From Bacillus sp. MM2020_1 (GTDB lineage: Bacteria; Bacillota; Bacilli; Bacillales; Cytobacillaceae): a stretch of DNA of 64,000 bases. Position numbers and translations under genes: made by a program. Below the pieces are notes generated by a model. The model did no database searches. It was not told where the DNA came from and saw only the letters and a program-made list of their open reading frames with translations. Shown here piece by piece: positions 62,817 to 64,000 of this stretch; position 1 is the stretch's first letter, and every line of letters begins with the position of its first letter. The stretch covers positions 1 through 64,000 of the forward strand of contig JAANMP010000021.1 in the NCBI GenBank assembly GCA_011250595.1. The letters run 5' to 3'.

Positions 62817-63935
62817 TTAACCGCGTTGCTCGATGGCAACATATTTTTGCATTCCTGGACCCGTATAATCTGCACGCGGGCGGATTAAGCGGTTGTTTTC
62901 ATATTGTTCTAGAATATGTGCAAGCCATCCAGATACCCTGCTGACAGCAAAGATTGGTGTCATTAAATCATGATCAATCCCTAAGCTGTGATAAACAGAA
63001 GCGGAATAGAAATCCACGTTAGGTGGTAAATTCTTTTCACCAGTAACAATACTTTCAATCTTGATAGACATATCATACCAGTGCGGTTCGCCAGTGAGTT
63101 CAGTTAATTTTTTAGACATTTCTCTTAGGTGCTTGGCGCGTGGATCGCCTTTTCGATAAACACGATGGCCAAAGCCCATGATTTTTTCTTTTTTCTCAAG
63201 CTTGCCACGTACATATGGCTCTACATTCTCAAGCGTACCAATTTCTTTAAGCATTTTCATTACCGCTTCATTCGCTCCACCGTGCAGCGGTCCTTTTAGT
63301 GCTCCGATTGCGGCAGTTACTCCGGAATAAACATCGGATAACGTAGCCACACAAACACGTGCTGTAAATGTAGAAGCATTCAATTCATGGTCCGCGTGTA
63401 ATACGAGCGCTTTGTTAATTGCTTCTTCGGCAATAGGTTCTGGTTCATTACCAGTTAGCATGTATAAGAAATTCGCTGCAAAGCTTAAATCCTTATTAGG
63501 AGCGATTGGTTCAAGTCCTTTTCTAATACGCGCAAACGTTGCGACAATAGCTGGCATTTTTGCCTGAAGGCGAATCGCTTTTTTATAATTTGAATCTGCA
63601 TCCATTAAATCAGCTTCATCATCATAAATGCCTAAAAGAGAAACGGCTGTACGAAGGGCCGCCATTGGATGAACTTCTTGAATTGGAAACAGCTTAAAGT
63701 GTTCAATTACTTCCTGTGGCAGTGCTGCATTTTCAGCAAGTTGTTTTTTCAATTCTGCCAACTGGACTGCAGATGGCAATTTACGATGCCACAATAAATA
63801 GATTACCTCTTCGAAACTAGCATTTACAGCTAAATCATCAATGTCATAGCCTACATAAGCTAGCGTGTCATCAATAATTGAACTGATTGATGATGTTGTT
63901 GCCACTACCCCTTCAAGACCGCGTGTTACTGTCAT
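62817..63935 (-). CDS. citZ: Citrate synthase II
   Basis: The enzyme condenses acetyl-CoA and oxaloacetate at the entry of the TCA cycle. The 372-residue protein begins MTVTRGLEGVVATTSSISSI at an ATG with AGGAGAG upstream. It has HADHELNASTFTARVC (catalytic His), GPLHGGANEAVMKML, GFGHRVYRKGDPRAKHL and the catalytic Asp in PPNVDFYSASVYHSLGI. It is first of citZ-icd-mdh; its promoter region is cut by the window end. Confidence 0.98.
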   Translation of the reverse strand: MTVTRGLEGVVATTSSISSIIDDTLAYVGYDIDDLAVNASFEEVIYLLWHRKLPSAVQLAELKKQLAENAALPQEVIEHFKLFPIQEVHPMAALRTAVSLLGIYDDEADLMDADSNYKKAIRLQAKMPAIVATFARIRKGLEPIAPNKDLSFAANFLYMLTGNEPEPIAEEAINKALVLHADHELNASTFTARVCVATLSDVYSGVTAAIGALKGPLHGGANEAVMKMLKEIGTLENVEPYVRGKLEKKEKIMGFGHRVYRKGDPRAKHLREMSKKLTELTGEPHWYDMSIKIESIVTGEKNLPPNVDFYSASVYHSLGIDHDLMTPIFAVSRVSGWLAHILEQYENNRLIRPRADYTGPGMQKYVAIEQRG

Positions 63936-64000
63936 AGTAAATCTCTCCTTCACATTCTGAATTTCCCATACCTTTCAATTAAAAAATTATTCCCCTTATT

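Overview
The window is chromosomal DNA from a low-GC, endospore-forming Bacillaceae. Gene order closely follows the Bacillus subtilis racE-gerE-sdh-lysC-uvrC-etf-lcfA-mutS2-pheST-infC-thrS-dnaBI-gapB-polA-phoPR-mdh-icd-citZ arc. Sporulation genes (gerE, sspI, a ytxC homologue, ytaF, a YhcN/YlaJ lipoprotein) and SigA, SigK and SigW promoter matches support this. A clade II nitrous oxide reductase cluster suggests a soil denitrifier of the Neobacillus type; that genus guess is an inference. Almost all genes lie on the minus strand.

Layout. 0.1-4.4 kb: racE, a MarR regulator, a HesB-like protein, a PAS histidine kinase, a DUF2294 protein and gerE. 4.5-12.5 kb: sdhCAB, yslB, lysC with a lysine riboswitch and a nested beta-subunit start, uvrC and trxA. 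12.6-18 kb: the fatty-acid degradation block etfA, etfB, fadB, fadR and lcfA, with a near-ideal FadR operator. 18-24.9 kb: a 27-codon membrane peptide, DUF350, mutS2, polX, cvpA, zapA, rnhC and a pterin dehydratase. 25-33 kb: an accessory block between rnhC and pheT, which are neighbours in B. subtilis. It holds a YhcN-like lipoprotein, the nos operon (cytochrome c, nosZ, nosB, nosD, nosY, nosF) and a NERD-domain gene. 33-42.5 kb: pheT and pheS with a T-box, an rRNA methyltransferase, sspI, an M42 peptidase, a dUTPase, ysdB, ysdA and rplT-rpmI-infC with an L20-type leader. 42.5-51.2 kb: thrS with a T-box, ytxC, dnaI, dnaB, nrdR, an unidentified gene, speD and gapB. 51.4-64 kb: coaE, ytaF, mutM, polA, phoR, phoP, a second NERD gene, a MaoC-like dehydratase, mdh, icd and citZ.

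The most unusual signal is a set of phased repeat arrays tied to NERD genes. The first NERD gene (31835-32809) is flanked on both sides by arrays of five TTATCAGCGA-like decamers with a 20-21 bp period, which is two helical turns. A third five-copy array with an exact 21 bp period (CAATGAGCGA variant) lies between sspI and the M42 peptidase. The second NERD gene (58586-59497) has the same domain order (NERD nuclease fold, four-ligand zinc site, helical C-terminus) and is followed by exactly four 52 bp tandem repeats. I know of no published description of this association. It looks like a DNA-binding nuclease-like protein with cognate repeat sites, but the function is unknown.

Other repeats are a GGTGTCAGGCACC family, with one copy inside pheT, and three members of a roughly 130-150 bp bcr-like element. 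Several regulatory regions can be read directly: L-box, two T-boxes, L20 leader, FadR box, CcpN box, and SigK and SigW promoters.
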